A stretch of 63,839 nucleotides of DNA from an uncultured Halanaerobiales bacterium (GTDB lineage Bacteria; Bacillota; Halanaerobiia; Halanaerobiales; M55B127). The stretch covers positions 1 through 63,839 of the forward strand of contig CAJXKY010000010.1 of NCBI GenBank assembly GCA_913055675.1. Direction: 5' to 3'. Numbering within the stretch: the first letter of the stretch is position 1; the number at the start of each line of letters is the position of its first letter. Below, piece by piece: positions 1 to 7,797 of the stretch. A program made the position numbers and the translations under genes. Below the pieces are notes generated by a model, which was given only the letters and a program-made list of their open reading frames with translations, was not told the origin of the DNA and did no database searches.

Positions 1-432
1 ACTAGTTCAAAACCTGGTCATACAAGAAGTATTAACTTTTTTGATATTGATAATAAATTTTATTTAGTAGATTTACCAGGCTATGGATTCGCCAAAGTAT
101 CAGAAGAAGAAAAAGAAAAATGGCAGAGTCTAATTAATGATTATCTACATTACAGAGCAAATTTAAAAGGAATAGTTATGATTGTAGATGCTCGTCACAA
201 ACCCACAGGCCAAGATCAAATGATGCTTAATTGGATTAGGGAGTTTCGTATACCAAAAATAATTGCTGCTACAAAAGCTGATAAGTTATCAAACAATGAA
301 AAAGCTAAGCAAAAAAAAGTCATCAAAAACACACTTGGACTGATTGAAGAGGAAAAATTTACATTTTTTTCTGCGAAGACTGCTGAAGGGAAAAAGTCTA
401 TTTTTTCCTTTATAAACCAAATAATTAATTAG
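1..432 (+). CDS. engB: Ribosome biogenesis GTP-binding protein EngB/YsxC (5'-truncated)
   Basis: This is the C-terminal part of a TrmE-Era-EngA-EngB-type GTPase that assists assembly of the large ribosomal subunit. The frame is open from base 1, so the start and the P-loop lie outside the window. The visible part begins with a switch I-like TSSKPGHTRSINFF segment. G3 (DLPGYGFAKV), G4 (TKADK) and G5 (SAK) follow in the expected order, and about 143 residues are present. An ATG at 178 is internal and is not the start, because G3 lies upstream of it. The next gene follows after 10 nt, so the two are probably co-transcribed. Identification is firm; only the 5' end is missing. Confidence 0.93.
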   Translation, partial: TSSKPGHTRSINFFDIDNKFYLVDLPGYGFAKVSEEEKEKWQSLINDYLHYRANLKGIVMIVDARHKPTGQDQMMLNWIREFRIPKIIAATKADKLSNNEKAKQKKVIKNTLGLIEEEKFTFFSAKTAEGKKSIFSFINQIIN

Positions 433-442
433 AGGTGTAGAG

Positions 443-1267
443 ATGGGGTCTAAATCTTATACAAGCTCATTTGCAGCAATATATGATGATATAATGGAAA
501 GAGTACCCTACTATTATTGGTATCAATATTTAAAGCATATTTTATATTATTATAATAAAAGACCTATAAATATTATGGAATTAGCTTGTGGCACTGGAAA
601 TATGATGAATTATTTTTCTAATAAAGCAAAAAAGATTTATGGTATTGATAAATCAGAAGACATGCTAGCAATAGCTCAAAAAAAATTCAGCGAAAATAAG
701 AGTGTTAGATTATTTAATACAGATATGAGTAAGAAAATAAAATATGGTAATTTTGATTTTATTTATTCTATTTTTGATAGCATGAACTATATATTAGAGT
801 TCGATGAGTTAATAAAGGTTTTTGAAAACGTATATTCTAATTTAGATGAAGAAGGAATATTTGTATTTGATATAAATACTGAGTATAGATTAATGGATAT
901 AGCGGAGGGTACAAAAAAGCTCGAAGGAGATTTTTATACCTGTTACTGGCGAGATATTGTTGATCAAGAAAACGAGGAATGGATTGTTGAGTTAAATATA
1001 TATTTAGATCAAAATGATGAACTAGAAAATTTTACAGAAACTCATGTTGAAACAAGTTATCCATTAAAGAAAATAAAAGAGGGATTATTAAATATAGGTT
1101 TTAAACAAGTAGATTATTATCGTTCCTTTACCTTTAGTAAAGGTGAGTCTAAAAATGATAGAGTTCATTTTGTTGCTTTAAAACAAAAACCTGAAGTAAG
1201 TCGCTTTGGGCAGCTAGTAACTAGAATTAAATGGGGGTTTATCAGTCTATTTATTTCTAATTTTTAA
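443..1267 (+). CDS. Class I SAM-dependent methyltransferase
   Basis: The 274-residue protein has a Rossmann-fold methyltransferase core. Motif I is ELACGTGNM at about residues 46-54, the acidic post-I motif is YGIDKSEDML, and a D-F-I-Y-S motif IV lies at about residue 109. The central part (FVFDINTEYRLMDIA, then a CYWRD segment) resembles small-molecule methyltransferases of Firmicutes often found beside engB. The substrate cannot be told. The ATG at 443 follows a GAGGTG ribosome binding site. A strong terminator starts at the stop codon, so this ends the engB transcript. There is no N-terminal signal or membrane segment. Confidence 0.8.
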   Translation: MGSKSYTSSFAAIYDDIMERVPYYYWYQYLKHILYYYNKRPINIMELACGTGNMMNYFSNKAKKIYGIDKSEDMLAIAQKKFSENKSVRLFNTDMSKKIKYGNFDFIYSIFDSMNYILEFDELIKVFENVYSNLDEEGIFVFDINTEYRLMDIAEGTKKLEGDFYTCYWRDIVDQENEEWIVELNIYLDQNDELENFTETHVETSYPLKKIKEGLLNIGFKQVDYYRSFTFSKGESKNDRVHFVALKQKPEVSRFGQLVTRIKWGFISLFISNF

Positions 1268-1311
1268 AGTTCTTATGGTCCTTTGAGACAATAAGAACTT
1301 TTTTTATTTTT
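1267..1311 (+). terminator. Rho-independent terminator after the methyltransferase gene
   Basis: A perfect 10-bp stem (AAGTTCTTAT at 1267-1276 with ATAAGAACTT at 1291-1300) is followed directly by a run of T. It overlaps the stop codon of the methyltransferase gene. Confidence 0.88.
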
Positions 1312-1333
1312 AACAAAAATAATAAATGTACAT

Positions 1334-1362
1334 AAAAAAAATCCCAAACTAATAAGTCTGAG
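1334..1362 (-). terminator. Terminator of the tRNA-Arg transcript
   Basis: Read on the minus strand, CTCAGACT, a TATT loop and AGTTTGGG form an 8-bp stem with some G-U pairs, followed by A and eight T. It lies just past the 3' end of tRNA-Arg, so it probably ends that one-gene transcript. Confidence 0.7.
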
Positions 1363-1397
1363 AGTGAATTATTTAAAAATATTTATCATGTTAAAAA

Positions 1398-1474
1398 TGG
1401 TAGGGCTAACAGGATTCGAACCTGTGGCCTACAGATTAGGAATCTGTCGCTCTATCCTACTGAGCTATAGCCCC
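1398..1474 (-). tRNA. tRNA-Arg (anticodon CCU)
   Basis: The minus strand folds as a full cloverleaf. The acceptor stem is GGGGCTA/TAGCCCT (one G-U pair), the D arm is GCTC...GAGC, the anticodon stem ACAGA/TCTGT encloses the loop TTCCTAA, and the T arm ACAGG/CCTGT encloses TTCGAAT. The anticodon CCU reads AGG, an arginine codon. The discriminator base is A and the 3' CCA is encoded. It stands alone with its own promoter and terminator, opposite in strand to the preceding transcript. Confidence 0.96.
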
Positions 1475-1485
1475 ACTACTTATTT

Positions 1486-1514
1486 AGTATATTATTAGAA
1501 GAATCATGTGTCAA
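1486..1514 (-). promoter_or_regulatory. Promoter of tRNA-Arg
   Basis: On the minus strand a TTGACA -35 box (1509-1514) is separated by exactly 17 nt from TATACT (1486-1491). The expected transcription start lies a few bases before the tRNA 5' end at 1474, as is typical for a strong sigma-A tRNA promoter. Confidence 0.85.
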
Positions 1515-1548
1515 GTGATAAAAGTAAGATTAAGAGTAAAGATCATAA

Positions 1549-2340
1549 TTATATTTCATTATTGTATAGATATTTAATTTCTTTTTTATTTAAGACACGA
1601 TTATAAATCCTTATGTTTTTGATAGAACCTTTAAAAAAATCAGGTTCTCCATTCCAATAACCTTTCCCTATCCACATTGATTCATGTTTCCTTGCATCTT
1701 CAAAAAATTGAGATGAACTAGAACTTCCAAAATTATATCTCCTATTAATCATTTCTTCTCCATTTAAATATCCAGTATTATAATCTTTGCCTACAATTGC
1801 TACAAAATGATACCATTTATTTTCTTTAATGGCTTTATTAGAATCATAACAAAAAGTAGGATATTCACAACCATCAGCAAAAATAGTAAAGTATAGGTTT
1901 TTAGAATTATAATGCATAGGGTCATGACCAACTTCAATTATTACACCTTGGTTTGAAGCATCAGGCATATTTTTGCAAGGATTTTTAGCACCGTAATATA
2001 ATATAGGTCTAATTCCATTACTATTAGGAATATCTTGTACTTTAAACCATACTGAAATTGATCCTTGCCCGATATTTTTCAAATTAAAGTTATTTAATTC
2101 AATAAAATCATTTTCTCCATCAAATATAATATTATTATCTACAAACTGTGTACCATGTTTCTTTTCTTCAATTATTTCATTTGTATCTTCTATAAGTTGG
2201 CCTTCTTCATCTAATTTTAAATAATTTATTAACCCTTCTTCGGTATTTATTTGAGCTTCAACTCTATTGTTTACAATTGGTATTATAACTAAAATAAATA
2301 TGATACTTAAATTGATAAGTATATTGATTAATCTATTCAT
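1549..2340 (-). CDS. Secreted LamG-like (concanavalin A-like) domain protein
   Basis: The 263-residue protein starts with a signal peptide: a hydrophobic stretch at about residues 5-26, then VEAQ as a likely cleavage region. The rest is one jelly-roll lectin/glucanase-like domain of the LamG/laminin-G_3 type. The family pattern is visible in GSISVWFKV, WYHFVAIVGKD, YLNGEE and IKNIRIYNRVLNKKEI near the C-terminus. Such domains bind glycans or proteins on the outside; no catalytic module or anchor is attached, so the role is unknown. The ATG has a strong AGGAGG site 7 nt upstream on the minus strand. It is a single-gene unit. Confidence 0.75.
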   Translation of the reverse strand: MNRLINILINLSIIFILVIIPIVNNRVEAQINTEEGLINYLKLDEEGQLIEDTNEIIEEKKHGTQFVDNNIIFDGENDFIELNNFNLKNIGQGSISVWFKVQDIPNSNGIRPILYYGAKNPCKNMPDASNQGVIIEVGHDPMHYNSKNLYFTIFADGCEYPTFCYDSNKAIKENKWYHFVAIVGKDYNTGYLNGEEMINRRYNFGSSSSSQFFEDARKHESMWIGKGYWNGEPDFFKGSIKNIRIYNRVLNKKEIKYLYNNEI

Positions 2341-2370
2341 ATGTTATAACCTCCTTTCTCTTAGATTTGT

Positions 2371-2399
2371 TTTTAAATAAAATGAATATTTGGTATAAT
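2371..2399 (+). promoter_or_regulatory. Putative promoter of the zinc ribbon protein gene
   Basis: A consensus TATAAT at 2394-2399 lies 36 bases upstream of the ATG at 2435. The -35 region is poor (TTTTAA at 2371-2376 with a 17-nt spacer). Confidence 0.5.
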
Positions 2400-2402
2400 C
2401 AA
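2374..2402 (-). promoter_or_regulatory. Putative promoter of the LamG protein gene
   Basis: On the minus strand TTGATT (2397-2402), a 17-nt spacer and TATTTA (2374-2379) lie upstream of the AGGAGG site. The -35 box overlaps the -10 box (2394-2399) of the divergent zinc ribbon gene. Confidence 0.5.
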
Positions 2403-2434
2403 GTTGCTAAATAATTAAAATAGGTGGGATAATA

Positions 2435-2671
2435 ATGCTAACTATAAAATGCAGTAAATGTAAGAGTAAATTATTTAAATATAAGAAAATTGGTAAAGGG
2501 AAAGTTTTAAGATGTTGGAAAAGTAAAATAACTAGAGTTTATGATACAACAATTGAAGATGGTAATTTAAAATGTGGTAATTGTGGTAATGTTATTGGTG
2601 AGGTAAGCGATAAAAAAATTGATATGATTTCAAGTTCTTTTACATATACAGGAACTAAAATAGAAAAATAA
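2435..2671 (+). CDS. Small zinc-ribbon protein of unknown function
   Basis: The 78-residue protein has two CxxC knuckles, CSKC at residues 6-9 and CGNC near residue 48, which together would bind one Zn ion. The pattern IKCSKCKSKLFKYKKIGKG...LKCGNCGNVIG matches short conserved zinc-ribbon proteins of Firmicutes as I remember them, none with an assigned function. There is no membrane segment. The ATG follows an AGGTGGG site and a consensus -10 box. It converges on the acetyltransferase gene downstream. Confidence 0.7.
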   Translation: MLTIKCSKCKSKLFKYKKIGKGKVLRCWKSKITRVYDTTIEDGNLKCGNCGNVIGEVSDKKIDMISSSFTYTGTKIEK

Positions 2672-2765
2672 TAACATTATTAGATAAGAATAAATTAAAA
2701 AAATAGCTGAGACGATAACTTTAACATTAATATTAAAGAGTTAAATATTTATACTTTCAGTTTAT

Positions 2766-3284
2766 TTAGTATTTATTTTTAGTGAGCTCATATGTATATA
2801 AGTCATTAGTTTGATTTTTATATTCATAACCCGCCTTCTTTAATACTTTTTGAGAAGGAATATTATTTTCTTTAGTTTTGGCTAATATTTTTTCTATTGG
2901 AAGAATTGTTTGATTAAAACCCCATTTTGTAATTGTTTTTAGTGCTTCAGTCATGTATCCTTTTGACCTATATTCCCTCTGAGTTCCGTAACCTACTTCA
3001 ATTTCTCCTATTTGATTAGGAGAATCTTTGAAACCAATCCTTCCTACTATTTGATTGGTATTATTATCAATAATCAGCCAATAGGTGTAAAATAAATAAT
3101 ATTCAGGGTTATTTTTTATATTTATTAGTTTAATATTATATACTTTTTCCATAAGTTGAGATAATTTTTTTTCTTTACTTAATAAATTATTTTTTTCATA
3201 GAATAATCCTACATTTCTTAGTGAATATTCAATATCATTTTTGTTCAAAGGTTTTAGCTTTATTCTATTTGTTTTAATTTCCAT
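2766..3284 (-). CDS. GNAT family N-acetyltransferase (RimJ/RimL-like)
   Basis: The 172-residue protein has the GNAT architecture of the RimJ/RimL subgroup: an N-terminal TNRIKLKPLNKNDI strand, a central sheet ending IGEIEVGYGTQREYRSKGYMTEAL, and a C-terminal NIPSQKVLKKAGYE. The segment YRSKGYMTEAL is the acetyl-CoA pyrophosphate-binding motif A (R-x-x-G-x-[AG]). It acetylates an amine of an unknown protein or small molecule in the cytoplasm. The ATG has an AGGAGAG site upstream on the minus strand. It appears to be a single-gene unit. Confidence 0.8.
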   Translation of the reverse strand: MEIKTNRIKLKPLNKNDIEYSLRNVGLFYEKNNLLSKEKKLSQLMEKVYNIKLINIKNNPEYYLFYTYWLIIDNNTNQIVGRIGFKDSPNQIGEIEVGYGTQREYRSKGYMTEALKTITKWGFNQTILPIEKILAKTKENNIPSQKVLKKAGYEYKNQTNDLYTYELTKNKY

Positions 3285-3322
3285 TACTAATCTCTCCTAA
3301 AATAAATTTATTTTCTAATTAC

Positions 3323-3351
3323 ATTATAATATAAGTTTCTGTTATTATAAA
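3323..3351 (-). promoter_or_regulatory. Putative promoter of the GNAT gene
   Basis: On the minus strand TTTATA (3346-3351), a 17-nt spacer and a consensus TATAAT (3323-3328) lie about 40 bases upstream of the ATG at 3284. Confidence 0.5.
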
Positions 3352-3379
3352 TAGAATTATAAAATTAATATATAAAAAT

Positions 3380-3408
3380 TTGAATTTCTTTGATTAATCA
3401 GTTAGAAT
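3380..3408 (+). promoter_or_regulatory. Promoter of the glycosyltransferase operon
   Basis: TTGAAT (3380-3385), a 17-nt spacer and TAGAAT (3403-3408) predict a start near 3415. That leaves a leader of roughly 107 nt before the first ATG at 3522. Confidence 0.6.
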
Positions 3409-3456
3409 AGAGTTATACAGTATATATATAAATTAAATATATAATTATAATTAATA

Positions 3457-3504
3457 ACCAATTTACTACTTTATTAAATAAGGGAGTAAATTGGTCTTTT
3501 TTTT
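3457..3504 (+). terminator. Terminator-like hairpin in the leader of the glycosyltransferase operon
   Basis: A perfect 11-bp inverted repeat (ACCAATTTACT at 3457-3467 with AGTAAATTGGT at 3485-3495) is followed by C and eight T. It ends just before the AGGGGGGATT ribosome site of the gene at 3522 and no + strand gene precedes it, so it looks like a leader attenuator or the end of a short RNA rather than a normal gene terminator. Confidence 0.7.
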
Positions 3505-3521
3505 ATTTAGGGGGGATTTAT

Positions 3522-4715
3522 ATGGCGAATATTGCTTTTGGAGTTATTACTAATAATATTGATACTTTTTATCCTTATTGTGATTTTTTATTAAATGCAC
3601 AAAAGAATGGACATACAATAAGTAAACTATTTATTTGTTATTCTCATAAGATAAACGAAAAGAAAGTTGAAAGAATGTCTGAATTTGTAGACCTTGAGTT
3701 ACTAAAAATCAATGAAAATACAAGTTTGAAAGAAAAGTTACTTGAAGTAGGATTAACTGAAATAGAGGTAAGTAAGTTAATTGAAAGTGACAAATTAAAT
3801 AATTATGGATTAGTACCTTATGGTAAAAGGCGTAATATTGTTCTTACAGCAGCTTTGTTAAGTGCTCCCCCAATAGATTATTTAATATTTTTTGATACAG
3901 ATGTCAAACCATATATACTTATAGATTCTGCAGGAAAAAAGGATAAAATAGATTATGTAGGAAATCATTTAAATTATCTAAAACAAGATAATGTTGTTGT
4001 TACGACCAGTGATTATACTGGATACTATATAATCCCCTCTATGGATTTTAATTATTTAGAAGAGTTATTGAAAGGTTTACAAAAAGAAAAGACCTATGAC
4101 TTTGTAAAATCAAGTGATCAAAACTTAATAACTAGTAAGTTAAATAATAAATTAAAGGTAAAACACACAAATAAAATATTAGGTGGCAACCATGCTCTTG
4201 ATTTAAATAAATATAGATATTTAGCTCCATATTATTCAACGACCTATCATTACCGGCAAAATTTAATTTTAAGTAGAGGAGAAGACACATTACTAGGACA
4301 AGTCATACCTGATTTAGGTGGTGAGATAGTTGATATAAACACCAAAATATTTCATAATACATTTGATAATTTTCCAGAAGTTCCTGATATTAATAATGCT
4401 GATATAAAAAATAGATTCTATTATGCTTGTTTAGGTTGGTTAGGTAGGAATCCTTTTTTAAATTGGTATTTAAAAGAAAGTGGAAAAATTAGCGAAGAAA
4501 AATATCAAAAGGATATAAAGGATCAAAGAAAGGATTTAGTTATGGGTAGTTATGCTTTTGCAAAAGAGTATAATAGCCCTAAATTCAAGGATCTACCTGA
4601 AGCATATTCTGTAGCACAAACTCAGCTAAAACATATGATAAATGAGTACAACGAATTGATGGAGGTTTGGGATAAATTTATTTCAAAATTAGATCAAAAG
4701 GAGGTAAGATTATGA
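3522..4715 (+). CDS. GT-A-like glycosyltransferase, first gene of a three-gene operon
   Basis: The 397-residue soluble protein looks like a nucleotide-sugar-dependent GT-A fold enzyme. A DxD metal-binding motif sits in YLIFFDTDVKP (DTD at about 125-127). A second acidic motif, RGEDTLLGQ (about 252-260), is typical of the acceptor/catalytic side in several GT-A families. The N-terminus VITNNIDTFYPYCDFLL resembles the first beta-alpha unit. The donor sugar and acceptor are unknown. An AGGGGGG site precedes the ATG. The 3' end overlaps the next gene by 4 nt (ATGA), so translation is coupled. I do not recognise a named family; the assignment rests on the motifs and on the two glycosyltransferase neighbours. 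Confidence 0.7.
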   Translation: MANIAFGVITNNIDTFYPYCDFLLNAQKNGHTISKLFICYSHKINEKKVERMSEFVDLELLKINENTSLKEKLLEVGLTEIEVSKLIESDKLNNYGLVPYGKRRNIVLTAALLSAPPIDYLIFFDTDVKPYILIDSAGKKDKIDYVGNHLNYLKQDNVVVTTSDYTGYYIIPSMDFNYLEELLKGLQKEKTYDFVKSSDQNLITSKLNNKLKVKHTNKILGGNHALDLNKYRYLAPYYSTTYHYRQNLILSRGEDTLLGQVIPDLGGEIVDINTKIFHNTFDNFPEVPDINNADIKNRFYYACLGWLGRNPFLNWYLKESGKISEEKYQKDIKDQRKDLVMGSYAFAKEYNSPKFKDLPEAYSVAQTQLKHMINEYNELMEVWDKFISKLDQKEVRL

Positions 4716-5896
4716 GAGTACTTTTAGTTAATCACTTTCCTTTAGAAGGATCAGGGAGTGGTATATATACAAAAAACATTGCCAAGAGATTGGTGGAAAG
4801 GGGACATGAGGTTAAAGCTATTGTAGTAGATAAATATAAAAACAGAAGTAAAGATTTTCCTGTTAAAACAATAGTAAATTATGATTTTCCTTGTTTTACT
4901 ACACATCCGCATAGTAATAATCAATTTTATCATCTTACCAATGATGAGATGGATGAATATTTAGAATCCTTCATAACTGCAATAGATTATGAGGTAGAAA
5001 ATTTTAAACCAGATCTTATACATTGTCAACATATTTGGGTTGCTCCTTTTGCGGCTTCAAAGACTATAGTACCCTATATAATTACTGCACATGGTACAGA
5101 TATTAAAGGATTTAAAAAAGATAAAAGATATCATCATATAGCAATCAAAGCAGCTCAGAATGCCGAAAGAATTATAACTATTTCCAATTATATAAATGAT
5201 AGTGTTAAAAAACATTTCCCAGTAGATGATAATAAACTTGCAAAAATTTTAAATGGATTTGATGAAACAATATTTAAATCAATGGAAATAAATAAAGCAA
5301 GATTACTAAATAAATATATAGGAGAGGATTTAGCAAATAAACAAGAACTTAAAATAATTAACTTTACAGGAAAATTAGCAGATTTCAAAGGTGTAGATTT
5401 ACTCATTAAAGCAGCAGAAGTATATGAAAATGAATTAGATAATGTAATTACTTTAATAATTGGGGATGGAGAATTAAGAACAGAATTGGAAAAACTAAAA
5501 CAAAAATTGGATTTATCCTCGGTATTTTTTTTAGGAAATGTTCCCCAGGAAACCGTTGCAGAACTATTTAACATATCGGAAATAACAATAGTACCTTCCA
5601 GAGTAGAACCATTTGGTTTAGTAGCTATTGAATCATTAGCTTGCGGAACTCCAGTAATAGCTTCAAAAGCAGGGGGGTTAAAAGATTTTATTAATGAGGA
5701 TGTAGGACGGTTTTTCAAAATGAATGACTATAAAGACCTTGCAAATAAAATAATTGCTGCAGTTAATAATAAGGAAAAAGATAAAAAGGGACAGTTTGCT
5801 AGTGAGTATGCTATAAATAACTATTCCTGGGAACGGGTAATCGAAGAATTATTAGAAGTATATAAAGATATTGTTAAGGAGGGTAATAATTCATGA
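4712..5896 (+). CDS. GT4-type glycosyltransferase
   Basis: The 394-residue protein is a retaining GT-B enzyme of family GT4. The N-terminal domain carries the G-rich turn GSGSGIYTKNIAKRLVERGHEV. The C-terminal domain has the glycosyl_transf_1 hallmarks INFTGKLADFKGVDLLIKA, IIGDGELRTELE and VPSRVEPFGLVAIESLACGTPVIA, where the E-x7-E pattern binds the donor sugar nucleotide. It has no membrane span. It sits in the middle of the operon with 4-nt ATGA overlaps on both sides, so it probably works in the same pathway as the two GT-A-like enzymes. GT4 includes sucrose, mannosyl and glucosylglycerate-type enzymes; the product cannot be chosen from sequence alone. Confidence 0.88.
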   Translation: MRVLLVNHFPLEGSGSGIYTKNIAKRLVERGHEVKAIVVDKYKNRSKDFPVKTIVNYDFPCFTTHPHSNNQFYHLTNDEMDEYLESFITAIDYEVENFKPDLIHCQHIWVAPFAASKTIVPYIITAHGTDIKGFKKDKRYHHIAIKAAQNAERIITISNYINDSVKKHFPVDDNKLAKILNGFDETIFKSMEINKARLLNKYIGEDLANKQELKIINFTGKLADFKGVDLLIKAAEVYENELDNVITLIIGDGELRTELEKLKQKLDLSSVFFLGNVPQETVAELFNISEITIVPSRVEPFGLVAIESLACGTPVIASKAGGLKDFINEDVGRFFKMNDYKDLANKIIAAVNNKEKDKKGQFASEYAINNYSWERVIEELLEVYKDIVKEGNNS

Positions 5897-7632
5897 AAAA
5901 GGTCATGGTAGTACCAACTTATTGGGGGCGTGATTCCGAAACAGGTTGGCAATTAGGAGATGATATATATGACCATCCTACTCCCATTGATAAAGAAGGT
6001 ACATTACCCCGATTTTTAAAAAGTGTTGGTAAATTAAATCACCAAGAATTTGAATTAGTTATAATTCTTGCTACTACTACCTCTGAGATAGAAAAAGAAG
6101 CTTATCAAAAAGTAAAAAGTATATTAGAAAAATATAGTAACGCAGTACCTACTTATCTTTTTTCTGCTCGAAGTTTAACTAAAATAAAAAAATATTATAA
6201 TGATAATAGTAACTTATTTTTAAAATTATTTTCGTTAAGAGGTTATTCAAATATAAGAAATATGTGTCTGTTTGGAGGATATCTTGCTGGTGGAGAAGCA
6301 GTTATTTTAATTGATGATGATGAATTATTTAAAGATCCTAATTTCATGGAAAAAACAACAGAGTTCATCGGAGGAAGATTTTACGGTAAAACAGTTGATG
6401 GAATAGCCGGTTATTATATAAACGAAGATGGAGAATATTATGATGATGTAAATATAGAACCCTGGATGACATATTGGAATAGGTTTGGTAGTAAATCAAA
6501 AGCATTTGATAAAATAATAGGAAGTTCTCCTCGTTTAAAAACGACTCCTTTTGCTTTTGGAGGTCTAATGGTTATTCATGAAAATTTATTTAAAATTGTA
6601 CCTTTTGATCCTAACTTAACTAGGGGAGAAGATATAGATTACCTAATAAATGCCAGAATGTTTGGTTATAATTTCTTTTTAGATAATGAACTTTCTATTT
6701 TACATTTGCCTCCTGAAAAACCGCATCCTGTTTGGCAAAGGTTTCGCCAGGACATGTATAGATTTTATTATGAAAAGAAAAAAATAATTACACAATATGA
6801 AAAATCAAACATGGAAGAAGTTAGTGCCCAAGATTTTGATCCCTACCCAGGTGAATTTATGAAAGATGACTTAGAAGATAAAATTTTTAAAGCCAATATT
6901 ATGTTAGCCCTAGATTATTTAAGTGAAGATGAGATAGAAAATACTAAAGCCACTTTAAAAAATATATATCTTTCAAAATATTCTGCGGAACCAGATTTTA
7001 ATGTATTTGAAAAATATCTTGAACTACAAGAAGAGTGGGAAAACATATTGGAGTTTGCAGAAGAAAATTATATGGAATTACAAGAAATATTTCAGGATAC
7101 AGTTATTAAAAGAGAGAAAAAGGTTAAAGTTTCAAGAGACAAAAAAGAGTATGATAGTATAACTGATCTCCCAATATTTAGAGCACTTTCCGAACCTGAG
7201 TTAAATGAATTATTAAGTATATGTAATTTTAAAAAATATGGAGTTAGAGACAAAATTTTAGTAAAAGGAGATATGGATGACGCCTTATATATTATTCAAA
7301 AAGGGGAAGTTGAAATAATAAATAATAAAGAAAGTGAGAGTAAAGATATCAAATTAGCAGAATTAGAAAAAGGAGACTTTTTTGGTTTAACCTCTCTGAT
7401 AGCAAGTAAAAGTTCAAATTACTTAGTTGATGTAGTTGCAAAGGAACCAGTAGAACTTGTAAAAATTAATAGGGAAGATATATTTGCCTTTTTTAGAGAT
7501 AATCATAGAACAAGTGTAAAAATACTTCTCTTTTTTATGAAAAAATTAAATGAACAACTAGAAGATTTAACAGAAATGTATACAGATATACAATTACAAG
7601 GTAGAGATATAAGTCAAATTATGAATGACTGA
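5893..7632 (+). CDS. Glycosyltransferase (GT-A-like) fused to a cyclic-nucleotide-binding-like domain
   Basis: The 579-residue protein has two parts. Residues about 1-300 are a GT-A-like glycosyltransferase with the metal motif LIDDDELF (DDD at 141-143) and RGEDIDYL (244-247), the same two-motif layout as the first gene of the operon. After an acidic helical linker, residues about 425-545 match the Crp/cNMP-binding beta-roll: FRALSEPELNELL, GDMDDALYIIQKGEVEI, ELEKGDFFGLTSL, EPVELVKINREDI. The phosphate-binding cassette is degenerate. Where CRP has GEL and an R-[ST]-A triplet, this protein has GLT and no matching arginine, so binding of cAMP in the usual way is doubtful. There is no helix-turn-helix, so this is not a transcription factor. 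It probably senses a ligand or partner to set glycosyltransferase activity, which is inference. Confidence 0.78.
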   Translation: MKKVMVVPTYWGRDSETGWQLGDDIYDHPTPIDKEGTLPRFLKSVGKLNHQEFELVIILATTTSEIEKEAYQKVKSILEKYSNAVPTYLFSARSLTKIKKYYNDNSNLFLKLFSLRGYSNIRNMCLFGGYLAGGEAVILIDDDELFKDPNFMEKTTEFIGGRFYGKTVDGIAGYYINEDGEYYDDVNIEPWMTYWNRFGSKSKAFDKIIGSSPRLKTTPFAFGGLMVIHENLFKIVPFDPNLTRGEDIDYLINARMFGYNFFLDNELSILHLPPEKPHPVWQRFRQDMYRFYYEKKKIITQYEKSNMEEVSAQDFDPYPGEFMKDDLEDKIFKANIMLALDYLSEDEIENTKATLKNIYLSKYSAEPDFNVFEKYLELQEEWENILEFAEENYMELQEIFQDTVIKREKKVKVSRDKKEYDSITDLPIFRALSEPELNELLSICNFKKYGVRDKILVKGDMDDALYIIQKGEVEIINNKESESKDIKLAELEKGDFFGLTSLIASKSSNYLVDVVAKEPVELVKINREDIFAFFRDNHRTSVKILLFFMKKLNEQLEDLTEMYTDIQLQGRDISQIMND

Positions 7633-7636
7633 ATCT

Positions 7637-7749
7637 CCCTTCAAAACAAAGCATTTAGAGTGAGTTTTCTTTCGCCTATTTGATAGTTAGTAAAAAAGGA
7701 TATGAAAATTGACTAGTTGTTAACTATCTTATTGTAATTTTGAGAAGGG
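7637..7749. other. Nested inverted repeats in the gap after the glycosyltransferase operon
   Basis: An outer pair (CCCTTCAAAA at 7637-7646 with TTTTGAGAAGGG at 7738-7749, a 2-nt bulge) encloses an inner perfect 8-bp pair (GATAGTTA at 7682-7689 with TAACTATC at 7721-7728). A TTGACT box at 7709 followed 18 nt later by TGTAAT could be a promoter inside it. The function is unknown; it could be a 3' UTR structure or a small RNA. Confidence 0.35.
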
Positions 7750-7797
7750 TAGGGATATTAAGTTAAAATATTTATATATCATTGATAATATGATAAC

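Noticed and set aside
7709..7738. Promoter-like TTGACT and TGTAAT as the start of a new gene
   Set aside because: No open frame with a ribosome site follows before the terminator hairpin, so it is noted only within the structured-RNA finding.
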